Notes: generated from the letters alone by a model not told the origin. A stretch of DNA of 64,000 bases from Aliikangiella marina (GCF_007004765.1 NZ_VIKR01000002.1:186001-250000), one strand, 5' to 3'; positions 44,219 to 55,549 are shown, counted from the first letter of the stretch. Made by a program: numbers and translations.

Positions 44219-44718
44219 GGGGCGCTAGTTTTTGGTCAATCTATTCGAGAAGAACAAGTTAAAGGGCATCGCTTGCGAGCGTTAGTTGCGATAACGCATG
44301 CCATAGACGGCTATCGCCAATAGCCTTTTAGGTTGTTCTTTTGGGGAAGGTAAGTTTGAGAAAATCCTAGTGAGAGAAAAAACCGTGGGGCTTTATTTAA
44401 ATGATTACAGTTTGGAACCCGTTAATATCTTGATTCGCGAGCATCGGAAGGCCGTAATGAGTGGCTTTGTGTCCAATTTAAGTAATATTTTTGCATCTTG
44501 AGCTACTTTTCGCCTATTTTGAATCTAGTTTGTGGTGAAGATCTAGATGATTAATTGAGTCTAGCTGACGCTGGACCCGAACTTTAGTTTTTTGAAAAAT
44601 TATTATATATATCAACTGCTTAAGGTGGTTTTTTGAAGGCTGGGATTCGATTAAAAGCAATTTTTTTATGGCGTTTTTCAATAAATCTTAAAATTTCTCT
44701 AATAAATCCCAATTACAG
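44219..44718. other. Intergenic region containing an elaborate hairpin
   Basis: No gene is seen in this 500-base stretch. Between 44248 and 44341 a long-range repeat (AGAACAA near 44250 with TTGTTCT near 44332, continued by AAAGGGC and GCCTTTT) encloses inner hairpins, including the terminator listed below. It might be a processed terminator or a small RNA. The remainder (44345-44700) is AT-rich with no motif I can name. Confidence 0.4.
44309..44329 (+). terminator. Probable terminator of the ABC/two-component operon
   Basis: GGCTAT (44309-44314) and ATAGCC (44320-44325) pair around CGCCA, followed by TTTT (44326-44329); about 90 bases past the stop of the response regulator. Confidence 0.6.
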
Positions 44719-44747
44719 TTGTATTCAGCATACCTTTTCATTATAAT
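44719..44747 (+). promoter_or_regulatory. S10 operon promoter
   Basis: TTGTAT (44719-44724), a 17-base spacer, TATAAT (44742-44747). The predicted transcription start is near 44754, giving a leader of about 200 bases before rpsJ. Confidence 0.8.
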
Positions 44748-44753
44748 GCCGCT

Positions 44754-44954
44754 CCCGAATTGAGCCGAGTCAATAGCATTCAGGCCAATAGGGTCTCTTA
44801 ATGGCACTAAATTTAAGAGATTTAGCGGCGGGCACAAGCACCAGCCACTACAACCGACCTAATTTTGGTCGAAAAGAATTTAAACCGCACTCCTGAGAAA
44901 GGTTAGGAGGGGCGGGTTTTATATGTTTAATTTTTAACTTTGGAGATTCTTTGC
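44754..44954 (+). promoter_or_regulatory. S10 operon leader with attenuator-like hairpin
   Basis: The leader contains a large hairpin at 44882-44920: AAACCGC and CTCCT on the left pair with AGGAG and GCGG(G)TTT on the right, followed by TTTTATATG. In E. coli the S10 leader of similar length mediates autogenous control by L4, acting on termination and translation; the same is likely here but the sequence is not directly alignable by eye. Confidence 0.6.
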
Positions 44955-45266
44955 ATGGCTAAGCAGCGAATCCGAATCCGCTTAAAGTCGTTTGATCACA
45001 AGTTGATTGATTTATCAACTGCAGAGATCGTTAACACAGCTAAGCGTACCGGTGCACAAGTTCGTGGTCCAATTCCATTACCGACACGCAAAGAGCGTTA
45101 CACGGTTCTGATCTCTCCGCACGTAAACAAAGACGCGCGAGATCAATATGAAATTAGAACTCACAAGCGAATGGTAGATATTGAAGAGCCTACAGAAAAG
45201 ACAGTAGATGCGTTAATGAAGCTGGATTTGGCTGCGGGTGTTGATGTTCAAATTAGCCTTTCATAA
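44955..45266 (+). CDS. rpsJ: 30S ribosomal protein S10
   Basis: 103 residues, same length as in E. coli, starting [16 protein letters not shown]. The ATG at 44955 follows GGAG at 9 bases; a start at 44940 would add MEILC and is rejected. S10 also doubles as NusE in antitermination. First gene of the S10 operon. Confidence 0.98.
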   Translation: MAKQRIRIRLKSFDHKLIDLSTAEIVNTAKRTGAQVRGPIPLPTRKERYTVLISPHVNKDARDQYEIRTHKRMVDIEEPTEKTVDALMKLDLAAGVDVQISLS

Positions 45267-45376
45267 GGTAATTTGAGAATCGATTTAAGGTTGGTTTCAG
45301 CGAGTTAAACTGCTGAGGTTGACACAAAGAGTTTGTTACATAGTTAAACATGTAACGTTTTTAGAGGGTTTTTAAA

Positions 45377-46009
45377 ATGGCAATCGGAATCGTTGGTCGC
45401 AAATGCGGCATGACCCGAGTGTTCGATGAGAACGGTGTATCAACACCGGTTACTGTCATTGAAGTAACGCCTAATCGAATTACTCAGGTTAAAACTGAAG
45501 AAAACGACGGTTATCAAGCGATCCAAGTGACTGCAGGCGAGCGCAAATCAAATCGCGTAACTAAGCCAGAAGCAGGTCACTTTAAGAAAGCTGGTGTTGA
45601 AGCTGGCCGTGGTCTGTGGGAATTCGCTACAGATTCGCTTGAAGGTTTTGAAGCTGGTGGTGAAATCAAAGTTGATATCTTTGAAGCAGGTCAAATCGTT
45701 GATGTGACTGGTACTTCGAAAGGTAAAGGTTTCCAAGGTGGTATCAAGCGCTGGAATTTCCGCACGCAAGATATGACTCACGGTAACTCATTGGCTCACC
45801 GTGCAAATGGTTCTATCGGTCAGAACCAATCGCCAGGTAAAGTTTTCAAAGGTAAGAAAATGTCTGGTCACATGGGTGCTGAGCGCACAACTACACAAAA
45901 TCTTTCTGTAGTTCGCGTTGACGCTGAGCGCAATATTCTTCTAATTAAAGGCGCTGTACCTGGTGCTACTGGTGGCGACGTAATTGTTCGTCCAGCAGTT
46001 AAGGTTTAG
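45377..46009 (+). CDS. rplC: 50S ribosomal protein L3
   Basis: 210 residues beginning [19 protein letters not shown], with the conserved loop [20 protein letters not shown] (contains the Gln that is methylated by PrmB in E. coli). An unusually long 110-base gap separates it from rpsJ. It binds 23S rRNA near the 3' end. Confidence 0.98.
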   Translation: MAIGIVGRKCGMTRVFDENGVSTPVTVIEVTPNRITQVKTEENDGYQAIQVTAGERKSNRVTKPEAGHFKKAGVEAGRGLWEFATDSLEGFEAGGEIKVDIFEAGQIVDVTGTSKGKGFQGGIKRWNFRTQDMTHGNSLAHRANGSIGQNQSPGKVFKGKKMSGHMGAERTTTQNLSVVRVDAERNILLIKGAVPGATGGDVIVRPAVKV

Positions 46010-46022
46010 GGGAGAATAGAGA

Positions 46023-46640
46023 ATGGAAATTAATTTAGCTGTAACTGGCGAAAAGAAAGGTTCTGCATTGGAAGTTTCTGATGTAACTTTCGGCCGTGAA
46101 TTCAACGAAGCTTTGGTTCACCAAGTTGTTGTTGCATACATGGCTGGCGCTCGTGCTGGTACTCGCGCTCAAAAGACTCGCAGTGATGTGAGTGGTGGCG
46201 GAGCTAAGCCTTGGCGTCAAAAAGGTACTGGTCGAGCACGTGCTGGTACAATCCGAAGCCCAATCTGGCGTACTGGTGGCGTAACTTTCGCTGCTCGTCC
46301 ACAAGATCACTCACAGAAAGTTAATCGCAAAATGTATCGCGGTGCGATGCAATGCATTCTTTCTGAACTGATTCGTCAAGATCGTTTACTTGTTGTTGAT
46401 TCATTCAACGTTGATGCACCAAAAACTAAAGGTTTGGTTGCTAAGCTAGCTGAGTACGGTTTAACTGACGCGCTTATCGTGTCTACTGAAGTTGAAGAGA
46501 ATCTTTACTTAGCAGCACGTAACCTACACAAAGTTGACGTTCGTGATGTTAACGGATGCGATCCAGTTAGTCTTATCGCTTTCGACAAAGTCATCATGAC
46601 AGTTGACGCTGTGAAAAAATTCGAGGAGATGTGGGGATGA
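46023..46640 (+). CDS. rplD: 50S ribosomal protein L4
   Basis: 205 residues. The extended loop with [20 protein letters not shown] (exit tunnel lining) is intact. L4 is likely the autogenous regulator of this operon, as in E. coli. Its stop overlaps the start of rplW (ATGA). Confidence 0.98.
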   Translation: MEINLAVTGEKKGSALEVSDVTFGREFNEALVHQVVVAYMAGARAGTRAQKTRSDVSGGGAKPWRQKGTGRARAGTIRSPIWRTGGVTFAARPQDHSQKVNRKMYRGAMQCILSELIRQDRLLVVDSFNVDAPKTKGLVAKLAEYGLTDALIVSTEVEENLYLAARNLHKVDVRDVNGCDPVSLIAFDKVIMTVDAVKKFEEMWG

Positions 46641-46930
46641 ACCAAGAAAGAATCATGAGCATCTTACTTGCTCCGCATATTTCTGAAAAAGCAAGTATCG
46701 CTGCTGATAAAGGCGAGTTTGTTTTTAAAGTTGCTAAAAACGCGACAAAGTTGGAAATCAAGAAAGCTGTAGAAGCGATGTTCGAGGTTAAAGTCGAAAA
46801 AGTGACTACTGCTGTTGCTAAAGGTAAAACTAAGCGTACCGGTATGATTTCTGGACGTCGTTCCGATTGGAAAAAAGCCTACGTGTCTCTGCAAGAAGGG
46901 CAGGACATCGATTTTGTAGGCGCCGAGTAA
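46637..46930 (+). CDS. rplW: 50S ribosomal protein L23
   Basis: 97 residues starting [20 protein letters not shown]. The ATG at 46637 overlaps the rplD stop as ATGA, giving translational coupling; a GTG two codons upstream is less likely. L23 sits at the tunnel exit and docks trigger factor and SRP. Confidence 0.97.
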   Translation: MNQERIMSILLAPHISEKASIAADKGEFVFKVAKNATKLEIKKAVEAMFEVKVEKVTTAVAKGKTKRTGMISGRRSDWKKAYVSLQEGQDIDFVGAE

Positions 46931-46946
46931 GCGAAGGGGTATTAAG

Positions 46947-47774
46947 ATGGCTCTAATGAAAGCTAAACCAACTTCTGCAGGACGTCGCTTCGTCGTTAAG
47001 GTAGTTAATCCTGACCTGCATAAAGGTGCTCCACATGCGCCTTTGTTGGACAAAAAATCAAAAAGCGGTGGTCGTAACAACAATGGTCGAATTACAGTTC
47101 GTCACATTGGTGGTGGTCACAAGCAACACTACAGAATTGTAGATTTCAAGCGTAACAAAGACGGCATTCCAGCCAAAATTGAGCGTCTTGAATACGATCC
47201 AAATCGTAGTGCAAATATCGCATTAGTATTGTATGCCGATGGTGAGCGTCGTTACATTCTTGCTCCAAAAGGCATTCGTGCGGGTGATGCGATTCAATCA
47301 GGTGAAGATGCGCCAATTAAAGTTGGTAACACTTTACCGATGAGAAATATTCCAGTAGGTACTACTGTTCACGCGGTTGAATTGAAGCCTGGTAAAGGTG
47401 CTCAAATCGCGCGTAGTGCAGGGACTTACGTTCAACTAGTTGCTCGTGACGGCGCATACGTTACTTTACGTTTACGCTCTGGCGAAATGCGTAAAGTATT
47501 GGCCGAATGTCGTGCGACAGTTGGGGAAGTTGGTAACGCTGAACATATGCTACGTTCACTCGGTAAAGCGGGTGCAACAAGATGGCGTGGTGTACGACCT
47601 ACTGTTCGAGGCGTTGCTATGAACCCAGTCGACCATCCACATGGTGGTGGTGAGGGACGTACCTCAGGTGGTAGACATCCTGTAACTCCATGGGGTGTAC
47701 CAACTAAGGGCAAAAAGACTCGTAGTAACAAGCGCACAGACAAGTTAATTGTCCGTCGCCGTAACCGTAAATAG
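46947..47774 (+). CDS. rplB: 50S ribosomal protein L2
   Basis: 275 residues. Conserved segments are [21 protein letters not shown] and the C-terminal [17 protein letters not shown], whose His (in HPHGGG) lies near the peptidyl transferase centre. Confidence 0.98.
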   Translation: MALMKAKPTSAGRRFVVKVVNPDLHKGAPHAPLLDKKSKSGGRNNNGRITVRHIGGGHKQHYRIVDFKRNKDGIPAKIERLEYDPNRSANIALVLYADGERRYILAPKGIRAGDAIQSGEDAPIKVGNTLPMRNIPVGTTVHAVELKPGKGAQIARSAGTYVQLVARDGAYVTLRLRSGEMRKVLAECRATVGEVGNAEHMLRSLGKAGATRWRGVRPTVRGVAMNPVDHPHGGGEGRTSGGRHPVTPWGVPTKGKKTRSNKRTDKLIVRRRNRK

Positions 47775-47805
47775 TCTTAAAGACTAGAACATAGAGGATA
47801 AAATC

Positions 47806-48081
47806 GTGCCACGTTCACTTAAAAAAGGCCCATTTATCGACCTTCATCTTTTAAAGAAAGTTGAAGATGCGGTGGCCTCAAATAACAGAAAGCCGATTAA
47901 AACCTGGTCACGTCGATCAATGATTTCTCCGGAAATGGTTGGATTGACTATTGCTGTCCATAACGGTCGTCAACATGTACCTGTCTTAGTTAACGAAGAC
48001 ATGGTTGGTCACAAGTTGGGTGAATTCGCTCCAACTCGTACCTACAAAGGTCATGTTGCAGACAAGAAAGCTAGACGATAG
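47806..48081 (+). CDS. rpsS: 30S ribosomal protein S19
   Basis: 91 residues starting at GTG ([17 protein letters not shown]), as in E. coli; AGAGG lies 9 bases upstream. [20 protein letters not shown] is the conserved basic C terminus. Confidence 0.97.
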   Translation: MPRSLKKGPFIDLHLLKKVEDAVASNNRKPIKTWSRRSMISPEMVGLTIAVHNGRQHVPVLVNEDMVGHKLGEFAPTRTYKGHVADKKARR

Positions 48082-48090
48082 GAGATAATG

Positions 48091-48423
48091 ATGGAAACTC
48101 AAGCTGTTTTACGTCACGCACGTATCTCTCCTCAGAAAGCTCGTTTGGTTGCTGATCAAGTTAGAGGTATGCCGGTAGAGAAAGCTTTGAATGTGCTGAA
48201 GTTCAGCAATAAGAAAGCTGCCGACATGATTAAGAAAGTTTTAGATTCTGCTATCGCTAATGCTGAGCATAATGATGGTGCAGATATCGATGAACTTAAA
48301 GTATCAACAATTTTTGTTGATGAAGGCCCAACGCTTAAGCGTATCAAAACGCGTGCGAAGGGTAGAGCGGATCGCATTTTCAAGCGGTCTTGTCATATCA
48401 CCGTTAAAGTTTCGGATAACTAG
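48091..48423 (+). CDS. rplV: 50S ribosomal protein L22
   Basis: 110 residues, same length as E. coli L22, starting [20 protein letters not shown]. Two ATGs are adjacent; the second (48091) has the better distance to AGGAG. It contributes the tunnel-lining hairpin near the C terminus ([14 protein letters not shown]). Confidence 0.97.
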   Translation: METQAVLRHARISPQKARLVADQVRGMPVEKALNVLKFSNKKAADMIKKVLDSAIANAEHNDGADIDELKVSTIFVDEGPTLKRIKTRAKGRADRIFKRSCHITVKVSDN

Positions 48424-48434
48424 GAGATAGATCC

Positions 48435-49127
48435 ATGGGTCAAAAAGTACATCCAAATGGTATCCGTCTTGGCATCGTAAAAAAGCATAGCTCTATATGG
48501 TATGCAGAGAGCGGTGAATATGCGGATTTCTTGGCAAATGACATTCAGATTCGTGAATGGTTAATGAAAGAATTGTCTCGCGCGTCAGTTTCTAAAATTG
48601 ACATCGAACGACCAGCCAAGGCGTTGCGCGTTACCATCCACACTGCCCGTCCAGGTATCGTGATTGGTAAAAAAGGCGAAGACATTGAGAAACTACGTAA
48701 GAAAGTTTCACAACTTGCTGGCGTTCAAACTCAAATCAATATTGAGCAAGTGCGCAAGCCTGAGTTAGATGCCCAATTGGTTGCTGACGGTATCGCACAG
48801 CAATTAGAGCGTCGTGTTATGTTCCGTCGCGCGATGAAGCGCGCAGTACAAAACACAATGCGCGTTGGCGCGGAAGGTATCAAGGTTCAAGTAAGTGGTC
48901 GTTTAGGCGGAGCGGACATCGCACGTGCTGAATGGTACCGCGAAGGTCGAGTGCCATTGCACACATTACGTGCTGACATCGACTATGCCACTGCAGAAGC
49001 AAGCACTACTTACGGAATTATTGGTGTTAAGGTCTGGATTTTCAAAGGTGAGGTATTTGGTGACCAACCAGCAGTAGCGGTTGAAGAGAAGCCAAAGAAA
49101 AAGCCTGCCCGAGCTAAGAAAAAGTAG
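48435..49127 (+). CDS. rpsC: 30S ribosomal protein S3
   Basis: 230 residues beginning [19 protein letters not shown] with the KH domain loop [14 protein letters not shown]; the C terminus is Lys-rich ([12 protein letters not shown]). Part of the mRNA entry helicase. Confidence 0.98.
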   Translation: MGQKVHPNGIRLGIVKKHSSIWYAESGEYADFLANDIQIREWLMKELSRASVSKIDIERPAKALRVTIHTARPGIVIGKKGEDIEKLRKKVSQLAGVQTQINIEQVRKPELDAQLVADGIAQQLERRVMFRRAMKRAVQNTMRVGAEGIKVQVSGRLGGADIARAEWYREGRVPLHTLRADIDYATAEASTTYGIIGVKVWIFKGEVFGDQPAVAVEEKPKKKPARAKKK

Positions 49128-49137
49128 GGGATAGACC

Positions 49138-49545
49138 ATGTTACAACCAAAAAGAACGAAATTTCGTAAACAGCATACCGGTCGTAACCGCGGTGTTGTA
49201 AACCACAAAGTGAGCTTTGGTGAGTTTGGTCTTAAGGCAGCTGCACGCGGCCGAATGACTGCTCGTCAAATTGAAGCTGCTCGTCGTGCCATGACGCGTC
49301 ACATGAAACGTCAAGGTAAGGTATACATCAGAGTATTCCCTGACAAGCCAATCACTAAGAAGCCTTTAGAAGTCCGTATGGGTAAAGGTAAAGGTTCTGT
49401 GGAATATTGGGTAGCACAAATTCAGCCAGGACGTATGTTGTTCGAAGTTGAAGGTGTGTCTGAAGATTTAGCGCGTGATGCATTTGCATTAGCTGCAGCT
49501 AAACTTCCTTTTAAAACAACTTTTGTTAAGCGGACGGTACTATAA
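49138..49545 (+). CDS. rplP: 50S ribosomal protein L16
   Basis: 135 residues starting [18 protein letters not shown]. The [18 protein letters not shown] segment contains the Arg/Met region near the A site typical of L16. Confidence 0.98.
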   Translation: MLQPKRTKFRKQHTGRNRGVVNHKVSFGEFGLKAAARGRMTARQIEAARRAMTRHMKRQGKVYIRVFPDKPITKKPLEVRMGKGKGSVEYWVAQIQPGRMLFEVEGVSEDLARDAFALAAAKLPFKTTFVKRTVL

Positions 49546-49737
49546 ATGAAAGCTTCAGAGTTGAGAGAGAAGAGCGTTGAAGAGCTTCAGGGCGAATTGC
49601 TTGAGCTTCGTAAGGAACAATTTAACTTACGCATGCAAAAAGCAACTGGTCAGTCTGAACAGACTCACACGCTAAGAAACGTACGCCGCGATATTGCACG
49701 CGTTAAAACGATTTTGAACCAGAAGGCGGATTCGTAA
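49546..49737 (+). CDS. rpmC: 50S ribosomal protein L29
   Basis: 63 residues, two-helix protein ([22 protein letters not shown]) that directly abuts rplP (the ATG follows the stop codon with no spacer). Confidence 0.97.
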   Translation: MKASELREKSVEELQGELLELRKEQFNLRMQKATGQSEQTHTLRNVRRDIARVKTILNQKADS

Positions 49738-49738
49738 G

Positions 49739-49999
49739 ATGAGTGAGCAAAAAGTAATCAAGCGTACTCTGACTGGTAAAGTCATCAGCGACAAGATGGA
49801 TAAAACCATCACTGTCAAAGTTGAGCGTCAAGTTAAGCATCCTATCTATGGTAAGTTCATTAAACGTTCTACCAAGGTACATGCTCACGATGAAACCAAT
49901 GAGTGCAAAATGGGCGACACTGTCACGGTTATTGAAAGCAGACCGCTTTCAAAAAGCAAGTCATGGCAGTTAGTTGAGGTAGTTGAAAGAGCTAAATAA
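49739..49999 (+). CDS. rpsQ: 30S ribosomal protein S17
   Basis: 86 residues with [27 protein letters not shown]. Last gene of the S10 operon; its ATG is one base after the rpmC stop (TAAGATG). Confidence 0.97.
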   Translation: MSEQKVIKRTLTGKVISDKMDKTITVKVERQVKHPIYGKFIKRSTKVHAHDETNECKMGDTVTVIESRPLSKSKSWQLVEVVERAK

Positions 50000-50001
50000 T
50001 C

Positions 50002-50030
50002 ATTCGGCAAAAAAACCGAATATTTTAATT
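50002..50030 (+). terminator. Weak terminator-like hairpin at the S10/spc boundary
   Basis: ATTCGG (50002-50007) pairs with CCGAAT (50016-50021) around an A-rich loop, followed by ATTTTAATT. It marks the same operon break found in E. coli between rpsQ and rplN. Confidence 0.5.
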
Positions 50031-50052
50031 AGCTGATTCAATTGAATGATGG

Positions 50053-50058
50053 TATACT
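50053..50058 (+). promoter_or_regulatory. Possible spc operon promoter (-10 box)
   Basis: TATACT with a GGTATACT context lies 71 bases before rplN. A -35 box is poor, so the call rests on the -10 and on position. Confidence 0.4.
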
Positions 50059-50128
50059 CCCGCTCCTTTTGCGCGGTGCCGGATAGATTTTGGCCCCAAA
50101 TTAGAGCGGGAATGATTGGAGAAGACCA

Positions 50129-50497
50129 ATGATCCAGATGCAAACTACACTTGACGTCGCTGATAACAGCGGTGCTCGTCGAGTACAGTGTATTAAGGTT
50201 CTTGGAGGTTCACACCGCCGTTATGCAAATATCGGTGATGTGATCAAAGTGAGTGTTAAAGAAGCAATCCCTCGCGGTAAAGCGAAAAAGGGTGATGTTC
50301 TTAATGCTGTAGTTGTAAGAACTCGTAAAGGCGTTCGTCGTCCTGACGGATCTTTGATCCGCTTTGACGGTAATGCTGCGGTTCTTCTTAATGCCAACTT
50401 GCAGCCTATCGGGACACGTATTTTCGGACCTGTAACTCGTGAATTACGCGGTGACAAGTTCATGAAGATCGTATCTTTGGCTCCAGAAGTACTTTAA
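50129..50497 (+). CDS. rplN: 50S ribosomal protein L14
   Basis: 122 residues starting [20 protein letters not shown], with [20 protein letters not shown] and [13 protein letters not shown]. First gene of the spc operon. Contacts IF2/RsfS sites on the 50S face. Confidence 0.98.
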   Translation: MIQMQTTLDVADNSGARRVQCIKVLGGSHRRYANIGDVIKVSVKEAIPRGKAKKGDVLNAVVVRTRKGVRRPDGSLIRFDGNAAVLLNANLQPIGTRIFGPVTRELRGDKFMKIVSLAPEVL

Positions 50498-50510
50498 GGA
50501 GTAACTGAAC

Positions 50511-50825
50511 ATGCAAAAGCTAAGAACTGGCGATGAAGTCATCGTCCTTACAGGTAAAAGCAACGGTCAACGTGGCAAGATCACTAAAATGATCACTGAT
50601 AAAGGTCGCGTTGTTGTGGAAGGTTTGAACATGATGAAAAAGCACGTTCGTCCTAACCCACAAGCAGGTATTCAAGGCGGAATCCAAGAGAAGGAAGCCC
50701 CAATGGATATCTCTAATGTTGCGATTTTCAATCCTAAGACCGGCAAAGCTGATCGTGTAGGATTTAAAGTTGAAGACGGTAAGCGCGTTCGTATTTTTAA
50801 ATCGAACGGCGAGCTAGTCGATTAA
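50511..50825 (+). CDS. rplX: 50S ribosomal protein L24
   Basis: 104 residues, with the KOW motif at residues 5-32 ([20 protein letters not shown]); an assembly initiator of the large subunit. Confidence 0.97.
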   Translation: MQKLRTGDEVIVLTGKSNGQRGKITKMITDKGRVVVEGLNMMKKHVRPNPQAGIQGGIQEKEAPMDISNVAIFNPKTGKADRVGFKVEDGKRVRIFKSNGELVD

Positions 50826-50853
50826 TTTAATTACTAATTAATTGGTGTAACAA

Positions 50854-51393
50854 ATGGCGAAACTGCAAGACCACTACAAAGACAATGTAGTATCAGCCTT
50901 AACTGAAAAGTTTGGCTACAAGTCAGTCATGCAAGTCCCTAAGATTACCAAGATCACATTAAACATGGGTCTGGGTGAAGCTGTTGGGGATAAGAAAGTT
51001 CTAGAGAACGCTTGCAATGACCTTACAGCAATCTCGGGCCAAAAGCCTGTTGTCACTAAAGCGCGCAAGTCAATTGCGGGCTTTAAAATTCGTGACGACT
51101 ACCCAATTGGCGCGAAAGTCACATTACGTGGTGAGCGTATGTGGGAATTCATGGAGCGTTTGGTAGCGATTGCTATTCCTCGTATCCGTGACTTCCGTGG
51201 TTTGAATCCTAAGTCTTTTGACGGCCGTGGAAATTATTCTATGGGTGTTAAAGAGCAGATCATCTTCCCTGAAATTGATTATGACAAGGTTGATAAGATC
51301 CGCGGTATGGATATCACCATCACGACCACTGCGACTACAGATGAAGAAGGACGCGAGCTTTTGAACGCGTTTAACTTCCCGCTTAAGAGCTAA
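50854..51393 (+). CDS. rplE: 50S ribosomal protein L5
   Basis: 179 residues, normal length; conserved [20 protein letters not shown] and [20 protein letters not shown]. Binds 5S rRNA. Confidence 0.98.
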   Translation: MAKLQDHYKDNVVSALTEKFGYKSVMQVPKITKITLNMGLGEAVGDKKVLENACNDLTAISGQKPVVTKARKSIAGFKIRDDYPIGAKVTLRGERMWEFMERLVAIAIPRIRDFRGLNPKSFDGRGNYSMGVKEQIIFPEIDYDKVDKIRGMDITITTTATTDEEGRELLNAFNFPLKS

Positions 51394-51403
51394 GGGGTAA
51401 ACA

Positions 51404-51709
51404 ATGGCTAAAGTATCAATGGTACAGCGCGAAGCAAAGCGCGCTCGCACAGTAGCAAAATACGCTGCAAAACGTGCCGAGTTAAAAGCAATTATTGCTG
51501 ACCTCAACAAAAGCGACGACGAGCGATGGGAAGCTCAGGTAGCACTTCAAAAGTTACCTCGTGATGCAAGTCCTGTTCGTCAACGTAACCGTTGTCGTGT
51601 TACTGGTCGTCCTCACGCTTATCTCCGTAAGTTCGGTTTATGCCGCAACAAATTACGCGAGCAAGCAATGAAGGGTAATGTTCCAGGCTTAGTGAAAGCT
51701 AGCTGGTAA
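51404..51709 (+). CDS. rpsN: 30S ribosomal protein S14 (zinc-independent type)
   Basis: 101 residues, the long C-minus form without the CxxC zinc ribbon; conserved end [28 protein letters not shown]. The short zinc form usually has about 61 residues and is not seen here. Confidence 0.97.
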   Translation: MAKVSMVQREAKRARTVAKYAAKRAELKAIIADLNKSDDERWEAQVALQKLPRDASPVRQRNRCRVTGRPHAYLRKFGLCRNKLREQAMKGNVPGLVKASW

Positions 51710-51726
51710 TTGTTGGGAGAATCAAT

Positions 51727-52122
51727 ATGAGCATGCAAGATCCTATTGCAGATATGCTGACTCGCATCCGTAACGGGCAAGCAGCAGGCAAGAAAGCAGT
51801 ATCCATGCCTTCATCTAAGCTAAAAATTTCGATTGCTGAAGTTTTAAAGCAAGAAGGTTTCATTTCTGATCACATGAAATCAGAAGAAGATGGTAAAGCT
51901 GAACTTTCTATCGAATTAAAGTACTACCAAGGTCGTCCGGTAATCGACACGCTAAAGCGTGTGAGCCGTCCCGGTCTTCGTATCTACAAAAAATCTACTG
52001 AGCTACCACGTGTACTCGACGGCTTAGGTGTCGCTATTGTGTCTACGTCTAAAGGCGTTATGACCGACAATGCAGCACGCAAAGCGGGTCACGGCGGCGA
52101 AGTTCTCTGTATCGTATCTTAA
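51727..52122 (+). CDS. rpsH: 30S ribosomal protein S8
   Basis: 131 residues starting [20 protein letters not shown], ending [19 protein letters not shown]. In E. coli S8 is the autogenous regulator of the spc operon, acting at the rplE translation start. Confidence 0.98.
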   Translation: MSMQDPIADMLTRIRNGQAAGKKAVSMPSSKLKISIAEVLKQEGFISDHMKSEEDGKAELSIELKYYQGRPVIDTLKRVSRPGLRIYKKSTELPRVLDGLGVAIVSTSKGVMTDNAARKAGHGGEVLCIVS

Positions 52123-52134
52123 GGAGAACCGACA

Positions 52135-52668
52135 ATGTCTAGAGTAGCAAATAATCCAGTTGCAATTCCTTCAGGCGTAACAGTTGACCTTAAAGGTCTT
52201 AACTTAACTGTTAAAGGTTCTAAAGGCGAATTGTCACAAGAATTACACCCAGCAGTTGATGTCAATGTAGCCGACGATCAAATCACTTTTGCAGGTCGCG
52301 AAGGTGTTGATGCTGGTAAAGCAATGTCAGGGACTATGCGTTCTATCGTGAACAATATGGTTACTGGTGTTTCTCAAGGTTTCGAAAAGAAGCTGTTATT
52401 GGTTGGTGTTGGTTACCGTGCTAAAGCGCAAGGTAAGACACTTGATTTAACGCTTGGTTTCTCTCACCCGGTTAATTATGAACTACCAGAAGGTATTACT
52501 GTTGAAACACCTTCTAATACAGAAATCGTAGTTAAGGGGATCGACAAGCAAGTTGTGGGTCAAGTAGCCGCTAACATCAGAGCTTACCGTCCGCCAGAGC
52601 CTTATAAAGGTAAAGGTGTGAAGTACGCGGATGAACATATCCGTCGTAAAGAAGCTAAGAAAAAGTAG
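52135..52668 (+). CDS. rplF: 50S ribosomal protein L6
   Basis: 177 residues starting [21 protein letters not shown] terminus [19 protein letters not shown] followed by KKK. Normal length for the family. Confidence 0.98.
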   Translation: MSRVANNPVAIPSGVTVDLKGLNLTVKGSKGELSQELHPAVDVNVADDQITFAGREGVDAGKAMSGTMRSIVNNMVTGVSQGFEKKLLLVGVGYRAKAQGKTLDLTLGFSHPVNYELPEGITVETPSNTEIVVKGIDKQVVGQVAANIRAYRPPEPYKGKGVKYADEHIRRKEAKKK

Positions 52669-52677
52669 GACAGCGTC

Positions 52678-53031
52678 ATGAATAAGAAACAAGCTAGAAT
52701 TCGTCGTGCGACTAAAGGTCGTATGAAAATGAAAGAGCTAGGTGCCGTTCGTTTAGTCGTTAATCGTACACCTCGCCATATTTATGCCCAGGTTATTTCT
52801 GCTGACGGCGGAAAAGTCTTGGCGGCTGCTTCAAGTGTTGAAAAAGACTTGAAAGCTGCTGGTAAAGCGACTGGCAATGTTGATACAGCAAAAGCTGTTG
52901 GTGCATTGGTCGCTGAAAGAGCAACTAAGGCTGGCGTTTCAAATGTTGCATTTGATCGCTCTGGGTTTAAATACCATGGTCGTGTAAAAGCGTTAGCTGA
53001 CGCTGCTCGCGAAAATGGCCTCCAGTTTTAA
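52678..53031 (+). CDS. rplR: 50S ribosomal protein L18
   Basis: 117 residues; [20 protein letters not shown] then [20 protein letters not shown]. Binds 5S rRNA together with L5 and L25. Confidence 0.98.
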   Translation: MNKKQARIRRATKGRMKMKELGAVRLVVNRTPRHIYAQVISADGGKVLAAASSVEKDLKAAGKATGNVDTAKAVGALVAERATKAGVSNVAFDRSGFKYHGRVKALADAARENGLQF

Positions 53032-53042
53032 GGGTAAGAAAA

Positions 53043-53549
53043 ATGGCTAGACAAGAAGCAAACAATACCGACGGTATGGTGGAAAAGTTAGTCAACGTCA
53101 ACCGCGTATCTAAAGTGGTAAAAGGTGGACGTATCTTCTCTTTCACAGCATTAACAGTAGTTGGTGACGGCAATGGCAAAATTGGTTTTGGTCGTGGTAA
53201 GGCACGTGAAGTACCTGCTGCTATCCAGAAAGCAATGGAGCAAGCTCGTCGCAACATGGTTCAAGTTGAACTAAAAGACGGTCACACGTTACAACATCCA
53301 ATCAACGCACGTCACGGCGCATCTAAAGTTTACATGCAGCCTGCGTCGCCTGGTACAGGTATCATCGCCGGTGGTGCGATGCGTTCTGTATTTGAAGTTG
53401 TTGGGGTTGAGAACGTTTTGGCAAAAAGCATTGGTTCTACTAACCCGATCAACATTGTACGCGCGACTATCCGCGGCTTAAGCGAAATGTTCTCTCCGGA
53501 GTCTGTTGCAGCTAAGCGTGGCAAGTCAGTCGCTGAAATCATGGAGTAG
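53043..53549 (+). CDS. rpsE: 30S ribosomal protein S5
   Basis: 168 residues with the double-stranded RNA-binding start [20 protein letters not shown] and the loop [16 protein letters not shown]. Part of the mRNA entry site and of fidelity control. Confidence 0.98.
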   Translation: MARQEANNTDGMVEKLVNVNRVSKVVKGGRIFSFTALTVVGDGNGKIGFGRGKAREVPAAIQKAMEQARRNMVQVELKDGHTLQHPINARHGASKVYMQPASPGTGIIAGGAMRSVFEVVGVENVLAKSIGSTNPINIVRATIRGLSEMFSPESVAAKRGKSVAEIME

Positions 53550-53555
53550 TAAATC

Positions 53556-53741
53556 ATGGCTAAGAAAAAAGTTATGAAAGTCACTCAAACTAAGTCAGCG
53601 ATTGGTCGTTTAAAAAACCACAAAGCTTGCTTAATGGGTTTGGGTCTACGTCGCATTGGCCACACAGTTGAAGTTGAAGATACACCTTCAACTCGCGGTA
53701 TGGTCAATACTGTCAATTACATGGTTCAAGTAGAGGAGTAA
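53556..53741 (+). CDS. rpmD: 50S ribosomal protein L30
   Basis: 61 residues; [20 protein letters not shown] followed by [20 protein letters not shown] matches the short L30 family. Confidence 0.96.
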   Translation: MAKKKVMKVTQTKSAIGRLKNHKACLMGLGLRRIGHTVEVEDTPSTRGMVNTVNYMVQVEE

Positions 53742-53746
53742 TCATC

Positions 53747-54184
53747 ATGCGTTTGAATACTCTTAGCCCTGCTGAGGGCGCAAAGAAAAAAGCTAAGCGA
53801 GTTGGTCGTGGTATCGGTTCTACTCTCGGTAAAACCTGTGGTCGTGGTCACAAAGGTTTAAAATCTCGCTCTGGCGGTAAAGTTAAAGCTGGTTTTGAAG
53901 GTGGTCAAATGCCTTTGAAACAGCGTCTACCTAAATTTGGTTTTACTTCACGCAAATCATTAGTATCGGCGGAAGTACGTTTGGGTGAATTAAATAAAGT
54001 TGAAGGTGATGCAATCGACCTATTGTCTTTGCGTGCTGCCGGCCTTATTAATAAGAACATCCAGCAAGTTAAGGTTATGTTATCTGGTTCCATCGACCGT
54101 GCAGTCAATGTCGGTGATGGTGTTAAGGTATCGAAAGGCGCTCAAGCAGCTATCGAAGCTGCTGGTGGATCAGTTCAAGCCTAA
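53747..54184 (+). CDS. rplO: 50S ribosomal protein L15
   Basis: 145 residues starting [20 protein letters not shown] and continuing [20 protein letters not shown]; the glycine- and lysine-rich N-terminal arm enters the ribosome core. Confidence 0.98.
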   Translation: MRLNTLSPAEGAKKKAKRVGRGIGSTLGKTCGRGHKGLKSRSGGKVKAGFEGGQMPLKQRLPKFGFTSRKSLVSAEVRLGELNKVEGDAIDLLSLRAAGLINKNIQQVKVMLSGSIDRAVNVGDGVKVSKGAQAAIEAAGGSVQA

Positions 54185-54211
54185 TTTATTTAAGTAGGAT
54201 TTGCAGAAAAG

Positions 54212-55549
54212 ATGGCTAAAGCTCCAGTAGAAAAAAAATCAGGCGGTTTATCTGAGCTCAGACAACGATTGTTGTTTGTGCTCACTGCTATTGTCATTTT
54301 CCGTTTAGGTTCATTTGTCCCAGTACCAGGGGTTGATGCTCTGGTCTTGGATCAGTTAATGGACCAACAATCAGGAACGATTTTGGCGTTGTTTAACGTC
54401 TTTTCTGGTGGTGCTTTAGAACGTGCGAGTGTGTTTGCACTGGGTATTATGCCTTACATCACAGCATCGATCATCATTCAGGTCATGAGCTTTGTTGAAC
54501 CAAAGCTTCAAGAGATCAAGAAAGAAGGCGAAGCTGGGCGTCGTAAGATCAACCAATACACTCGCTACTTAACCTTTATTCTGGCAACGGTTCAGGCGGT
54601 TGGTATCGCTACTAACTTCCCGAATCTAGCACCTGGTTTGGTGCCTAATCCTGGCTTTGCGTTCTACTTTGGCGCGATTGTTAGTTTGGTAACCGGTACA
54701 ATGTTCTTGATGTGGCTCGGTGAGCAAATTAATGAACGCGGTATTGGTAACGGTATTTCGGTGTTAATCTTCATCGGTATCGTTGCAGGATTGCCAACAG
54801 CAATTGGTCAAACATTTGAGCAAGCCAGACAGGGTGAAATGAACATCCTGGCATTATTATTAATTCTTGCAGTTGTGTTGTTAGTTACTGCTTTCGTGGT
54901 ATTCATGGAACGCGGTCAACGTCGAATCGTTGTCAACTACGCGCAAAAGCAACAAGGTCGCCGTATGTATCAGGCGCAGTCTTCACACTTACCTCTTAAA
55001 GTGAACATGGCGGGCGTTATCCCTGCGATCTTCGCTTCAAGTATCATTCTTTTCCCGGGCACTATTGCTCAGTGGGTAGGCGCAAGCCAGGGTGATGGTA
55101 TGTTGTGGTTACAGAACATTGCTCAGCAAATGCAACCAGGAAATCCTTTATATATCCTGATTTATGGTGCTGGCATCATGTTCTTCTGCTTCTTCTACAC
55201 TGCGTTGGTTTATAATCCTCGCGATACAGCAGACCAATTAAAGAAATCTGGAGCGTTTATCCCTGGGATCCGTCCTGGTGAGCAAACTTCCAAATACATC
55301 GATAAGGTTATGACGCGGCTTACTCTTGTAGGTGCTCTGTACATCACTGCAGTGTGCTTACTTCCTGAGTTCATGATCTTATTTTGGCAAGTGCCTTTCT
55401 ACTTCGGTGGAACTTCATTATTGATTATCGTGGTTGTAATCATGGACTTCATGTCTCAGGTTCAAGCGCACTTAATCTCTCGAGATTATGAATCAGTATT
55501 GAAAAAGGCCAATTTTAAGAACTACGGTTCAACCGGTGGCATTCGGTAG
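54212..55549 (+). CDS. secY: Protein translocase subunit SecY
   Basis: 445 residues with about ten membrane segments; lateral gate and plug regions follow the family ([20 protein letters not shown] at the start, [17 protein letters not shown], and the cytoplasmic loop [15 protein letters not shown] that contacts ribosome and SecA). The ATG at 54212 lies 28 bases after rplO. Forms the inner-membrane channel with SecE and SecG, which are encoded elsewhere. Confidence 0.98.
   Translation: MAKAPVEKKSGGLSELRQRLLFVLTAIVIFRLGSFVPVPGVDALVLDQLMDQQSGTILALFNVFSGGALERASVFALGIMPYITASIIIQVMSFVEPKLQEIKKEGEAGRRKINQYTRYLTFILATVQAVGIATNFPNLAPGLVPNPGFAFYFGAIVSLVTGTMFLMWLGEQINERGIGNGISVLIFIGIVAGLPTAIGQTFEQARQGEMNILALLLILAVVLLVTAFVVFMERGQRRIVVNYAQKQQGRRMYQAQSSHLPLKVNMAGVIPAIFASSIILFPGTIAQWVGASQGDGMLWLQNIAQQMQPGNPLYILIYGAGIMFFCFFYTALVYNPRDTADQLKKSGAFIPGIRPGEQTSKYIDKVMTRLTLVGALYITAVCLLPEFMILFWQVPFYFGGTSLLIIVVVIMDFMSQVQAHLISRDYESVLKKANFKNYGSTGGIR

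Noticed and set aside
44248-44341. Possible integron attC site
   Set aside because: The long inverted repeat suggested it, but the RYYYAAC and GTTRRRY boxes are not in the required arrangement and no integrase is nearby.
46664-47083. 139-codon minus-strand frame across rplW and rplB
   Set aside because: Antisense to two clear ribosomal protein genes; typical shadow of a codon-biased region.
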